Shown here one piece after another: positions 7,700 to 16,675 of a stretch of 64,000 bases of DNA. Within the stretch, counting starts at the first letter, position 1; each line of letters begins with the position of its first letter. The DNA is from Exiguobacterium oxidotolerans JCM 12280 (GTDB taxonomy: Bacteria; Bacillota; Bacilli; Exiguobacteriales; Exiguobacteriaceae), in NCBI RefSeq assembly GCF_000702625.1, contig NZ_JNIS01000001.1, positions 1,777,001 through 1,841,000 on the forward strand, written 5' to 3'. A program made the translations under genes and the position numbers. The notes beneath the pieces were generated by a model, which ran no database searches, had not been told where the DNA came from, and was given only the letters and a program-made list of their open reading frames with translations.

Positions 7700-8155
7700 T
7701 TAATTGGATGAGACGACTTCTTCATCCATTGTTGCGAGGATCTTATCAAATACATGAATCATCACGTTCAGTTCTTCTTCAGACAAAGTGCCGAATCGCT
7801 CCTGAAGATATGTGCGACGGACGACTTCGAGATTTCGAAAAGCGGCCTCTCCCTCGTCTGTCAAGGCGAGGACGATGGAACGACGATCTTCCGTCGAGCG
7901 TGTCCGTGTCACAAAACCGGTCTTATACAGTTTATCTGTCAAAGCAGTGACTTGGCTTGTCGCGAGTTCGAACTGTTCCGCGAGTAATGTCGGACGCTGG
8001 GGGCCGTTTTCAGATAAGCTGCGTAAGATGAAGAATTCACTTCGCGTGGCAGTACCTTCAAACAGTTGATTCAACTCACGGCGCAATGTCCGGAGAATGA
8101 CACGCATTTGTTCTTCTAATCGATATGTCAATTGGTCATGTTGTTCTTGTCCCAT
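7700..8155 (-). CDS. MarR-family transcriptional regulator
   Basis: The protein has 151 residues with a winged helix at about residues 30-110. SENGPQRPTLLAEQFELATSQVTALTDKLYKTGFVTRTRSTEDRRSIV spans the recognition helix and the D-R wing typical of MarR (TEDRRS). Flanking helices form the dimer interface. No cysteine is seen at OhrR-type sensing positions. AAAGGATG precedes ATG 8155. A 14-bp palindrome at 8190-8203 just upstream is a likely autoregulatory operator. The target genes are not evident; the divergent lysP gene is controlled by its own riboswitch. Confidence 0.88.
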   Translation of the reverse strand: MGQEQHDQLTYRLEEQMRVILRTLRRELNQLFEGTATRSEFFILRSLSENGPQRPTLLAEQFELATSQVTALTDKLYKTGFVTRTRSTEDRRSIVLALTDEGEAAFRNLEVVRRTYLQERFGTLSEEELNVMIHVFDKILATMDEEVVSSN

Positions 8156-8189
8156 CTGAGCAACATCCTTTCTGTACTACCTTCTACCA

Positions 8190-8203
8190 TTTAGTGTACT
8201 AAA
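8190..8203. promoter_or_regulatory. Candidate MarR operator palindrome
   Basis: TTTAGT-GT-ACTAAA is a perfect 6-2-6 inverted repeat, 35 bp before the marR start codon. Its position suggests autorepression. Confidence 0.45.
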
Positions 8204-8249
8204 AATATCGGAATTTTACTATGAGCACGGTAGGATTCAAAAATATAAA

Positions 8250-8279
8250 TTGACAAACAAGAAACATATTATGTACTAT
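8250..8279 (+). promoter_or_regulatory. Promoter of the lysine riboswitch-lysP transcript
   Basis: A perfect -35 TTGACA (8250-8255), an 18-nt spacer and TACTAT (8274-8279) lie about 50 bp before the riboswitch aptamer. Confidence 0.65.
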
Positions 8280-8330
8280 GTCGAAGTAATGAATTAGTAA
8301 ATCAACTTAATTAGTTCTCACTCAACCAGT

Positions 8331-8509
8331 GGGATGGAGGTTGCGATTCTTATGAGTCGGGTTACGGATGTCGTCAAGCGGCAGATGAAATAGCTCAAAA
8401 GGAAGAATTGCCGAAATCGTAGACTACTTTGAAAGTCAGCGATTGGGATTAGATCAAACAGGTCTAATACTGTCATAAACCGTTTGCGGTTTATGGGGAG
8501 CTATCTTTC
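8331..8509 (+). ncRNA. Lysine riboswitch (L box) aptamer
   Basis: Conserved L-box blocks appear in order. GATGGAGGTTGCGATTCTTA is the 5' side of the core, GCCGAAATCG follows at 8410, then AGGTCTAATACTGTCA, and the 3' block GGGGAGCTATCTTT closes it. GGGATGG (8331-8337) pairs with CTATCTT (8501-8507) as P1, with G-U pairs. It precedes a lysine permease gene and an intrinsic terminator, so excess lysine should shut off transcription. Confidence 0.93.
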
Positions 8510-8519
8510 ACGACGGTAG

Positions 8520-8585
8520 AATGAGACGCATCATCGATATGTTGCGTTCTCATCTTCCTCTTGGAAGGTGAGGGCGCTTTTTTTG
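8520..8585 (+). terminator. Lysine riboswitch expression platform
   Basis: Terminator: CTCATCTTCC (from 8547) pairs with GGAAGGTGAG (to 8571), followed by GGCGC and eight T. A competing stem, ATGAGACGCA (8521-8530) with TGCGTTCTCAT (8543-8552), overlaps the 5' arm of the terminator and would act as antiterminator. Confidence 0.75.
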
Positions 8586-8624
8586 TGCCCTCTCAAAAAT
8601 TATAAAAAGAGAGAAGCGACAGAC

Positions 8625-10105
8625 ATGAACAATTTACAACAACAACAACCTCTTGATTCGACAGCAGAAGGGCTACAACGAGGGCTTCAAGCCCGGCATA
8701 TGTCGATGATTGCAATTGGCGGAGCGATCGGGACAGGACTATTCATCGCGTCAGGTGCTTCAGTCGCTGCGGCAGGACCGGGTGGGGCGTTACTTTCATA
8801 CTCGATTGTCGGCTTGATGGTCTACTTTTTGATGACGAGCCTCGGTGAGATGGCCGCCTACATGCCGGTCGCAGGATCGTTTTCGACGTACGGGACGAAG
8901 TTCGTCGATCCTTCATTCGGGTTCGCCTTAGGATGGAACTACTGGTACAACTGGGCCGTCACGATTGCCGTCGAGCTCGTCGCGGCTCAAATCGTCATGC
9001 ATTACTGGTTCCCGAACATTCCGGGCGTCTATTTTAGCGCGCTGTTTTTACTTTTAATGATTGGTCTGAATTATTTTTCAGTCAAAGGATTCGGTGAAGC
9101 CGAATACTGGTTTGCGATGATTAAAGTCGTCACGGTCATCGTGTTTCTTGGTGTAGGAGTTGCGATGATTTTTGGTCTCTTTACGTCAGAGGCACCAGCA
9201 GGGTTCAAAAACTTTGCGTTAGGTGATGCACCGTTCGTCGGAGGAATTCCAGCCGTCATCGGTATCATTCTTGTTGCGGGCTTCAGTTTCCAAGGGACAG
9301 AGCTCGTCGGAATCGCAGCAGGCGAGTCGGAAGATCCGGAAAAAAATGTTCCGAAAGCAGTTAAACAGGTATTTTGGCGGATTTTATTATTTTATGTATT
9401 TGCGATTTTCGTCATCGGAATGTTGATTCCATACACAAGTCCGAACCTTGTCTCAAATGATATTACGGATGTTGCCGTCAGTCCGTTCACACTCGTCTTC
9501 GAAAAAGCAGGACTCGTGTTTGCAGCAGCATTGATGAATGCGGTCATCTTGACGTCCGTCTTGTCTGCCGGGAACTCCGGGATGTATGCTTCAACCCGGA
9601 TGCTCTACACACTGGCACGACAAGGTGATGCACCGAAACTATTTGCGAAAGTCTCAAAAAACGGTGTGCCGCGGAATGCGTTACTCGCGACAGGGGCGAT
9701 TGGTGCGCTTTGTTTCTTGACGTCGATGTTCGGTGGACAAGTCTACCTTTGGTTACTGAATGCTTCCGGAATGACAGGATTTATCGCGTGGCTCGGTATC
9801 GCGATCAGTCATTACCGTTTCCGAAAAGGTTTCGTCGCTCAAGGGCATGCGTTAAGTAACTTACCGTACGTTGCACCGGCGTTCCCGTTTGGTCCGCTAT
9901 TCGCATTTGGCCTATGTTTCCTCGCGTTATCGTTGGGCAAAACTATGCCGCGTTCCTCGCTGATCAAATCGACTGGGTTGGGATTGCAGCAACGTATATT
10001 GGGATTCCGTTGTTCCTCGTCTTCTGGCTCGGACATAAAGTCAAACACCGGACATCGGTTGTCCGGTATGATGAGATGGAGTTTCCGAAACATCCGAAAA
10101 AATAA
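8625..10105 (+). pseudogene. lysP: Lysine-specific permease LysP, interrupted by a frameshift near its 3' end
   Basis: This is an APC-superfamily amino-acid permease of the LysP type: RGLQARHMSMIAIGGAIGTGLFIASG at the N-terminus, then 12 predicted helices. The upstream L box confirms lysine as substrate. Reading from ATG 8625 is in frame until about 9926-9931. There one base appears to be missing in GCGTTATCGTTGGG, and the frame runs into an unrelated tail ending at 10118. The expected C-terminus (IVGQNYAAFLADQIDW to EFPKHPKK) is intact in the next frame and ends at 10105. Repair gives 493 residues, the normal family length. It is either a recent loss-of-function mutation affecting the last one or two helices or a sequencing error. 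The SD is weak (AGAGAG), which may relate to the long riboswitch leader. Confidence 0.85.
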
Positions 10106-10120
10106 TAGGATAAACTAAAG

Positions 10121-10142
10121 GACCCTCTCGCTTGTGAGAGGG
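10121..10142 (+). repeat. Terminator hairpin, left copy flanking repeat element A
   Basis: GACCCTCTCG-CTTG-TGAGAGGG forms a hairpin just after lysP without a T-run. A near-identical hairpin with a T-run lies at 10282-10309 on the other side of the repeat element. Confidence 0.8.
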
Positions 10143-10146
10143 CAGC

Positions 10147-10277
10147 GTATAAACAAACTCTTATGAAGAGTTAACTGCTATAACGAGATGCAATCAGTTC
10201 GCGCTTCCTTGTCTCGCCTCGCCCGAGGAAAGCAACGAAAAAAGATGCTTGATCTCCCAGGTAGCATGTTGTCTACA
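10147..10277 (-). repeat. Dispersed intergenic repeat, copy A (short form, inverted)
   Basis: The reverse complement begins TGTAGACAACATGCTA, continues through the shared block TTTTTTCGTTGCTTTCCTCG, and ends CTTCATAAGAGTTTGTTTA. The central part of the long form is missing: the copy joins two GAGGCG motifs that lie far apart in the full-length copies. It is the only copy in minus orientation. No coding capacity is seen. Confidence 0.85.
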
Positions 10278-10281
10278 GTCT

Positions 10282-10309
10282 GACCCTCTCACTTGCGAGA
10301 GGGTTTTTT
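10282..10309 (+). terminator. Terminator hairpin with T-run, right copy flanking element A
   Basis: GACCCTCTCACTTGCGAGAGGG is followed by six T. It differs from the hairpin at 10121-10142 at two of 22 bases and is probably the original 3' end of the lysP transcript. Confidence 0.8.
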
Positions 10310-10515
10310 GTGTATAAAAGAACCGAGTGGTTTTCCGAAAGATTTTTTTAGTTTCTTTCCGTGATATGTCCCTTCAAGTATGTCAATCCGTAATTGGATT
10401 ATTTCTTTTTAATATTTTTATTTTTATCTAAAAATATTGTTTCGATAAAGTAAAAATAAGGAATAAATTCTTTACAGTAAACCTACTAAAACAATCGGGA
10501 TGGAGGAAGTGTGAA

Positions 10516-12276
10516 ATGAGTACATATGAATTGATTTTGACACTTGGTTCGGCAGCGTTCTTCATGGCGCTCGTTGCTTATGTGTCCTATCGCATGACAC
10601 GAGGCAAGGAACAGGGAGTTGACGAATATTTTTTGGCAGGACGTGGACTAAGTGGAATCTTTATTGCCGGTTCCTTGCTTCTGACTAACCTTTCGGCAGA
10701 ACAACTGATCGGTTTGAACGGTCAGTCGTTCATGGGGAATATGTCGAGCATGGCGTGGGAAGTCACGGCAGGGTTTGCTGCCATCATCATGGCGATCTAT
10801 CTGTTGCCTAAGTTTTTAGGGATGGGGATTTCGACGTTACCTGAATTTTTAAGTCAACGCTACGATGAAACGGTCCGGCGAATGACGGTGCTCTTATTCT
10901 TACTTGGCTACATGTGCGTGACGATTCCATCGATGCTTTACTCAGGCGGGATTGCCGTCTTACAACTGTTTAACGTACCAGAGTTATTTGGATTGAGTTA
11001 TACGCAGTCGCTGTGGCTCGTCATTTGGGTTGTCGGGATCATCGGGGCCATCTATGCAATTTTCGGAGGACTACGGGCTGTCGCCGTCTCCGATACATTA
11101 AATGGAGTCGGTCTTGTCATCATCGGTTTCCTTGTTCCGATTCTTGGTTTTTTTGCACTCGGGGACGGGAATATGGTCGACGGGATGAAGCGTCTCGCAA
11201 CGACACACCCTGAAAAATTGAATGCGATTGGGTCGTCAACCGATGCCGTTCCGTTCTTTTCGATTTTTACAGGAATTTTGTTTGCGAATCTCTTCTATTG
11301 GTCACTCAATCAATATGTGATTCAGCGCGTGCTTGGAGCAAAGGACTTAAAAGAGGGACAAAAGGGTGTCTTGATGACAGGCTTCCTGAAATTACTTGTT
11401 CCCGTCTTCATGTTGATTCCGGGTGTGATTGCATTTCATTTGTATGGAGATAATCTAGCGAGTGGAGATTTAGCCTATCCGAAATTAATCACGGAGTTGC
11501 TCCCGGTCTCATTGATGGGATTTTTCTTGGCCGTCTTGCTGGGAGCGGTTTTTAGTTCATTCAATTCACTCTTAAATAGTATCGCGACGTTGTTCGTACT
11601 CGATATTTATCGCCCGGTCTTTGCGAAGGAAGCGACCGACCGCCAGCTGATTCGTGTCAGTAAAATCTTCGGAACGATTGTTGCCTTGATTTCATTTGTC
11701 GTCGCTCCATTCTTAATGTACGCACCAGACGGTCTTTGGACGTTGATTCGTCAGTTCACAGGATTTTTCAACATTCCGATTCTCGTCATCGTCATGATGG
11801 GAATGCTCGTGCGGACGATTCCACCGATTGCTGCCAAAATCGTCATTGTTTTTCATGTCATTGCCTATTACTTCTTTGTTTTCGGACTCAGACAGTTGTT
11901 CGGAATCGATCACGGAATCAGCTTTATCCATGGCTATGGTATTTTATTGGTGATCGAAGTGCTGTTCATGTGGTTCATGGGGAAATATCGTCCTGTTATG
12001 CAGGTAAATCGTCGTCGACCGGTACGTACGACCGGGATGACACCGTGGAAATATGCGATGCCCGTCTCGGTCTTACTCGTGTCGAGTATCATCTTAATGT
12101 ATGTCCTCTTCTCGAAAATAGGACTCGCCTATCCGGATGGTATCGTTTCAGGTTGGTTCTGGCCAATCACGCTTGTCTTGCTTGTCGGGACGGTCTTCCT
12201 CTGGCGCTTTGCCTTGAAGTCGTGGCATACGCGGTATACGACTTATCTAGAGGAAGAGTACAAACGAGCGGAATAA
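10516..12276 (+). CDS. Sodium:solute symporter (SSS/SLC5 family)
   Basis: The protein has 586 residues and about 14 predicted helices. The family pattern is clear: DEYFLAGRGLSG after TM1, LLLTNLSAEQLIGLNGQSF with the substrate and sodium region in TM2, YAIFGGLRAVAVSDTLNG near 190, and AVFSSFNSLLNSIATLFVLDIYRP near 345. It should import a solute with sodium. The sequence resembles the sugar/inositol-type YidK branch of the family, but the substrate cannot be read with confidence. GGAGGAAG precedes ATG 10516. The region 10310-10515 holds no further gene; it is A/T-rich and must contain the promoter, though I see no consensus elements. A small membrane protein gene follows 56 bp downstream. Confidence 0.85.
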   Translation: MSTYELILTLGSAAFFMALVAYVSYRMTRGKEQGVDEYFLAGRGLSGIFIAGSLLLTNLSAEQLIGLNGQSFMGNMSSMAWEVTAGFAAIIMAIYLLPKFLGMGISTLPEFLSQRYDETVRRMTVLLFLLGYMCVTIPSMLYSGGIAVLQLFNVPELFGLSYTQSLWLVIWVVGIIGAIYAIFGGLRAVAVSDTLNGVGLVIIGFLVPILGFFALGDGNMVDGMKRLATTHPEKLNAIGSSTDAVPFFSIFTGILFANLFYWSLNQYVIQRVLGAKDLKEGQKGVLMTGFLKLLVPVFMLIPGVIAFHLYGDNLASGDLAYPKLITELLPVSLMGFFLAVLLGAVFSSFNSLLNSIATLFVLDIYRPVFAKEATDRQLIRVSKIFGTIVALISFVVAPFLMYAPDGLWTLIRQFTGFFNIPILVIVMMGMLVRTIPPIAAKIVIVFHVIAYYFFVFGLRQLFGIDHGISFIHGYGILLVIEVLFMWFMGKYRPVMQVNRRRPVRTTGMTPWKYAMPVSVLLVSSIILMYVLFSKIGLAYPDGIVSGWFWPITLVLLVGTVFLWRFALKSWHTRYTTYLEEEYKRAE

Positions 12277-12332
12277 GTTCACAGTTGACGGCTCAAATCG
12301 ATTAAGATTAAAGAAAAACGGAGGCGAGCAAC

Positions 12333-12515
12333 GTGAACTATTGGTACCACTTTAAACGGGCATTCATCCCGATCGCGATTTTATTGATTACATTAGCGAT
12401 TTATCAAATGATTTATCGCATGAACAACATTTGGTATTCGCTCGGCGGATTGATTTTAGTTTTTGCAGCGATTTATTTTGTCATGCGACGCCTGAAGGCA
12501 AATCCAGAAGATTGA
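12333..12515 (+). CDS. Small two-helix membrane protein, function unknown
   Basis: The protein has 60 residues. Two hydrophobic segments (about 11-27 and 35-50) are joined by a short loop and end in the basic tail MRRLKANPED. It starts with GTG at 12333, 8 nt after GGAGG, which is strong evidence that it is translated. It lies between the SSS symporter and msrAB on the same strand. No family is recognised. Confidence 0.7.
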   Translation: MNYWYHFKRAFIPIAILLITLAIYQMIYRMNNIWYSLGGLILVFAAIYFVMRRLKANPED

Positions 12516-12586
12516 GTGAGCAAGATAGTAGGGACACGCTTTAAAAAGCAGTAGACTAGAGAGAGAGAAAGAGGAGGGGAAGATAG

Positions 12587-13534
12587 ATGGCAAAAGCAAT
12601 ATTTGCAGGTGGTTGTTTCTGGTGTATGGTCAAACCGTTTCATAAATATGATGGTGTCGACCAAGTGATTTCCGGCTACACCGGTGGTCATACCGAGAAC
12701 CCGACTTATAAGGAAGTTTGTTCTGAGACGACGGGACATCTCGAAGCAGTCGAGGTGACATATGATCCGTCCGTCATCACATATGAAGAATTACTTGAAG
12801 TATTTTGGCGTCAAATCGATCCAACGGACGGCGGCGGTCAGTTTAATGACCGAGGTCAGTCATACGAACCCGCTATTTTTTATGTTGATGAAGCGCAAAA
12901 GCAAGCGGCGGAGCAATCAAAAGCAGCACTCGATGCATCTGGTCGTTTTTCAAAACCGGTTGCGGTCGACATCCGTCCGGCAGCACCATTTTGGCCAGCG
13001 GAAGAATACCATCAGGACTACTACAAAAAAAATCCGTTCCGCTATCAAATGTATAGTGTCGGATCGGGTCGTGCCAAGTTCGTCAAAGAAGCGTGGAAAG
13101 ATCACGGTAAGGAACAGGAACTGAAACAACGTTTAACACCTATCCAGTATAAAGTGACACAGGAGAGCGGGACAGAACCGGCCTTCCGAAATGAATACTG
13201 GGATGAAGAACGTCCGGGGCTGTATGTCGATATCGTCGACGGAACGCCACTCTTCACGTCAAAAGACAAGTTCAACTCAAGTTGTGGATGGCCGAGTTTC
13301 GCGAAGCCGATCGCAGAAGACAAGATGGAAGTAAATCTTGATACGACGCACGGCATGACGCGGACAGAAGTTCGTTCAGCTGATGCTGATAGTCACCTCG
13401 GTCATATCTTTGATGATGGTCCAAAAGAGCTCGGTGGTCTGCGTTACTGTATCAATTCCGCTGCTCTTCGATTTATTCCAGTAGAAGAGCTTGATTCTGC
13501 CGGATACGGGGAATATAAAAAACACTTCGAGTAA
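12587..13534 (+). CDS. msrAB: Fused methionine sulfoxide reductase MsrA-MsrB
   Basis: The protein has 315 residues. The N-terminal MsrA domain (residues 1-150) has the catalytic GGCFWC motif at 8-13, and EEYHQDY near 138. The C-terminal MsrB domain (about 170-305) has the SSCGWPSF motif, HLGHIF, and the catalytic cysteine in [11 protein letters not shown]. Together they reduce both the S and R epimers of methionine sulfoxide with thioredoxin, repairing oxidised proteins in the cytoplasm. The MsrB half lacks the two CxxC zinc-binding pairs. GAGGAGGGG precedes ATG 12587, and a good terminator follows. It is probably a monocistronic oxidative-stress gene. Confidence 0.95.
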   Translation: MAKAIFAGGCFWCMVKPFHKYDGVDQVISGYTGGHTENPTYKEVCSETTGHLEAVEVTYDPSVITYEELLEVFWRQIDPTDGGGQFNDRGQSYEPAIFYVDEAQKQAAEQSKAALDASGRFSKPVAVDIRPAAPFWPAEEYHQDYYKKNPFRYQMYSVGSGRAKFVKEAWKDHGKEQELKQRLTPIQYKVTQESGTEPAFRNEYWDEERPGLYVDIVDGTPLFTSKDKFNSSCGWPSFAKPIAEDKMEVNLDTTHGMTRTEVRSADADSHLGHIFDDGPKELGGLRYCINSAALRFIPVEELDSAGYGEYKKHFE

Positions 13535-13542
13535 GTAAAATC

Positions 13543-13581
13543 AAAAGGCAGCAAAACGAATTCGTTTTGGCTGCCTTTTTT
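13543..13581 (+). terminator. msrAB terminator
   Basis: AAAGGCAGCAAAACGAATT pairs with the complementary half ending GGCTGCCTTT, followed by T. Confidence 0.85.
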
Positions 13582-13604
13582 AGAAGCAAAAAGGAGGTCA
13601 TAGG

Positions 13605-14894
13605 GTGTTTACGACAGTGTATGATGACATTCGACAGATGACGATTGCCAAAGTATTGGACTTTTATGACGATGAAATCCGTCGACTCGATGAAGCATCG
13701 CGCAGACAAAAATACGAGAAAATGAGCCAAAGTCCGTTTCTGTTTTTCCGTGGCAGTTCCCATCTGTTTTACTATGATTTGACCCGTATCCCGTTAGGAT
13801 TCGACACACCGGTTGAGACACCGACATGGATTCAAGGCGATCTCCACTTTGAGAACTTCGGTGTTCATGGAAATGCGAAGGGTGAAATCATTTACGACGT
13901 TAATGACTTTGATGAAGGGTATCTCGGATCCTATCTTTACGATGTCATCCGGATGGCCGTTTCGGTCCGTCTATTTGCAGACGAGGTCGCTTACAATCCG
14001 GAACCGGCGATTAAGGCCTACATTGAAAACTACTTACACGACCTGCATGAATACGCGAATGGTAAAAATCCGAGTGACATCTGTTTTACGGTCAAGAATA
14101 CGAAAGGACCGATTCGAAAATTAATTAAAAAAGCTGAAAAAAAGAAAGCGGACTTGCTTGGTGAACGAACCGCTGTGATTGATGGGCACCGGAAGTTTCT
14201 TGATCTACCGGATATGAAGCGTGTCGAAAAAGAAACGTACGCAGCAATCGAAGCGATTTGGCCGGATTACATTGCATCAGTCGATGAGAACGATCGAAGA
14301 GACGACGCGTTTTATGCAATCAAGGACATCGTCCACAAACTGGATAGCGGAACCGCCTCGATTGGTCTGGAACGCTATTACATTTTGATCAATGGGGAAG
14401 GGAAGGAAGAGCCGGACGTCATCCTTGAGATGAAACAAGCACAAACGGCTGTGCCGTCCTTATTCGTTCCTGTTTACCGAGAAGATGTCGAGGCCGTCCA
14501 TCAAGGATTACGGGTCGTCGCGTCTCAAAAAGCGATGCAAGCGGACGAAGATCCTCATCTCGGATATGTGACGATGCATCAAAAAGAGTATTACATTCGA
14601 GAGCGCTCTCCGTACAAAAAGAAATTAAAAGCAAAGCATATTAAAAGCCAGGATGATCTTGAAAATGTATTAGCTCTTCAAGGTCGGATTACGGCGAAAA
14701 TCCATGCGCGAGCCGATATGGATGCAGGAATTAAGGCGACGGTTCTCACGCATCACGCGGATGTCGCGATTATCGAAGCAATCGGAGAGTCAGAGCAAGT
14801 GTTCCTTCAGCAAATTCAACGCTGGTCAAACGCCTATGCGGAAAGAACGAAGCTAGACTTCCACGTGTTTTTGAACTGGATGACGAATCGATAA
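13605..14894 (+). CDS. DUF2252 family protein
   Basis: The protein has 429 residues. The start is GTG at 13605 with AAAGGAGG upstream. FLFFRGSSHLFYYDL near residue 47, WIQGDLHFENFG near 77 and YDVNDFDEGYLGSYLYDVIRM near 100 are the hallmarks of DUF2252. The GDLHFENFG and DFD motifs resemble the catalytic loop and metal-binding segment of kinase-like phosphotransferases, so a kinase-type fold is likely. The biochemical function and substrate are not established. It is flanked by terminators on both sides and so is probably transcribed alone. Confidence 0.85.
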   Translation: MFTTVYDDIRQMTIAKVLDFYDDEIRRLDEASRRQKYEKMSQSPFLFFRGSSHLFYYDLTRIPLGFDTPVETPTWIQGDLHFENFGVHGNAKGEIIYDVNDFDEGYLGSYLYDVIRMAVSVRLFADEVAYNPEPAIKAYIENYLHDLHEYANGKNPSDICFTVKNTKGPIRKLIKKAEKKKADLLGERTAVIDGHRKFLDLPDMKRVEKETYAAIEAIWPDYIASVDENDRRDDAFYAIKDIVHKLDSGTASIGLERYYILINGEGKEEPDVILEMKQAQTAVPSLFVPVYREDVEAVHQGLRVVASQKAMQADEDPHLGYVTMHQKEYYIRERSPYKKKLKAKHIKSQDDLENVLALQGRITAKIHARADMDAGIKATVLTHHADVAIIEAIGESEQVFLQQIQRWSNAYAERTKLDFHVFLNWMTNR

Positions 14895-14917
14895 GAAAAT
14901 GGTCTTTTGGGAATCGG

Positions 14918-14967
14918 AAAAAGGCAGGAGACACCGAATTGAACTTCGGCGTCTCCTGCCTTTTTTA
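14918..14967. terminator. Terminator between the DUF2252 gene and glpD
   Basis: AAAGGCAGGAGACACCGAA pairs with TTCGGCGTCTCCTGCCTTT; A-run and T-run on the two sides suit both convergent genes. Confidence 0.9.
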
Positions 14968-14980
14968 GGCTATTTCTTAT

Positions 14981-16639
14981 TTAAGAGGGAACTGAACTTT
15001 TTACACGCACAGCGTCAAACTCACGTTTGATGCTTTCATTGGCTTTTGCTTCTTCTTCAGCCGACCAACCGAGTTCGCTACGCATGAGAGCGAGTACGCC
15101 GTCAGCATATTTCTCGGCATTTGGATAATCGAAGAAGACGGCGGATGCACGGCGATTCAAGAAGTCACCAGGTTGCATGACGAGCTCGGCTTCGAGTCCG
15201 TAAAGCAGTGCACCGAACCAGTGAAGTGGTAACTGGTAACGTTCCGCTTCACTGCCACGTGAACGAATGAGTTCATACACCCGTTCGACGTTCGTTCCGT
15301 AGCGTTGGATGAGCCATGTCGTCTCGTCTGGCGAGAGACCGAGGGCTTCGCCTTTCGGTTGTTGCTCTTTCAAGTAGCGGGCGAATCCTTTACTACCATC
15401 TTTATGTCCGCCGCCAAGTAAGATATGACGCGTCCGTGATTCAAGATAGATCCGGTCTTCTTCTTTTTTGAATTGTTCGGCGACCATATTGATGATGCGT
15501 TCCGCCATTTTCCGGTAACCGGTTAGTTTACCACCAGCAATCGACATCAAGCCGGATTTCGAGACGAAGATTTCATCCTTACGGGACAGTTCACTCGGAT
15601 CTTTGCCATCTTCATGAATCAATGGACGGAGACCAGACCATGTCGACTCGACGTGCTCCGGACGAAGCTCGATATTGAACATATCATTTGTCGCTTTTAA
15701 GATATAGTCGCGGTCTTCTTCCGTGACACCTGGCTCGAGAATGTCACCTTTATAGTTCGTGTCGGTTGTTCCGACGTAGGTTTTCCCTTCGCGTGGGATT
15801 GCGAAAATCATCCGTCCGTCTGAGACATCAAAATAAACGGCTTGGCGGAGCGGGAAATCAGCTTGATCGATGACGAGGTGAATCCCTTTTGTCAGGTGGA
15901 GCGACTTACCAGATTTTGAACCGTCTTGTTCCCGTAGTTCATCGACCCATGGACCCGTCGCATTGATGATTTTTTTCGCCCGAATCGTATACGTCCGGTC
16001 TGTTAAGAGGTCACGGACTTCGACGCCGACAGCTTTCCCGTTATGGTAGACGAGTGATTCTGCTTTCGTATAGTTGACGGGACGACCACCATAACTGATA
16101 GCAGATTTTAGGACCTCCATCGTCAAGCGGGCATCATCCGTTTTGTATTCCACGTAGCGCCCGCCACCGACGAGGTGTTCTGAGCGCAGGAGTGGTTCAT
16201 AACCGAGTGTTTCTTCTTTTGATAACATCGTTCTGCGTTCATTGCGTCGTACACCAGCGAGTTGGTCGTAGACACGTAAACCGATAGAAGTTGAAAAACT
16301 TCCGAATGTTCCCCCTTCGACGAGTGGTAACATCATCCATTCCGGTGTCGTGACGTGGGGTGCATTCTCATACACGATTTCCCGCTCTTTTCCGACTTCT
16401 GCGACGAGCTTGATTTCGAATTGTTTGAGGTAACGCAGTCCCCCATGAACGAGTTTCGTTGAGCGACTTGATGTTCCTTCAGCAAAGTCTTGCATTTCGA
16501 TTAAACCGGTACGCATACCGCGGCTTTGTGCGTCGAGCAAAATCCCGGCGCCCGTGATTCCGCCCCCGATGACTAATACATCGAGTAGTTCTTGTCCCAT
16601 CTCTTCTAACCATGCCGTGCGTTCTGTACTTGAAAACAT
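14981..16639 (-). CDS. glpD: Aerobic glycerol-3-phosphate dehydrogenase GlpD
   Basis: The protein has 552 residues. The N-terminal FAD-binding motif is VLVIGGGITGAGILLDAQSRG (19-39). TSSRSTKLVHGGLRYLKQFE near 56 and the C-terminal GGKLTGYRKMAERI region are diagnostic. This peripheral membrane flavoenzyme oxidises sn-glycerol 3-phosphate to dihydroxyacetone phosphate and passes electrons to menaquinone. AGGGGGA precedes ATG 16639. It starts 36 bp after a Gfo/Idh/MocA-family gene on the same strand and may be co-transcribed with it. glpF, glpK and glpP are not in the window, and I see no GlpP antiterminator leader in the short gap. Confidence 0.95.
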   Translation of the reverse strand: MFSSTERTAWLEEMGQELLDVLVIGGGITGAGILLDAQSRGMRTGLIEMQDFAEGTSSRSTKLVHGGLRYLKQFEIKLVAEVGKEREIVYENAPHVTTPEWMMLPLVEGGTFGSFSTSIGLRVYDQLAGVRRNERRTMLSKEETLGYEPLLRSEHLVGGGRYVEYKTDDARLTMEVLKSAISYGGRPVNYTKAESLVYHNGKAVGVEVRDLLTDRTYTIRAKKIINATGPWVDELREQDGSKSGKSLHLTKGIHLVIDQADFPLRQAVYFDVSDGRMIFAIPREGKTYVGTTDTNYKGDILEPGVTEEDRDYILKATNDMFNIELRPEHVESTWSGLRPLIHEDGKDPSELSRKDEIFVSKSGLMSIAGGKLTGYRKMAERIINMVAEQFKKEEDRIYLESRTRHILLGGGHKDGSKGFARYLKEQQPKGEALGLSPDETTWLIQRYGTNVERVYELIRSRGSEAERYQLPLHWFGALLYGLEAELVMQPGDFLNRRASAVFFDYPNAEKYADGVLALMRSELGWSAEEEAKANESIKREFDAVRVKSSVPS

Positions 16640-16675
16640 GAATAGTTCCCCCTGTTCGTTATGAATTGGATTGAA

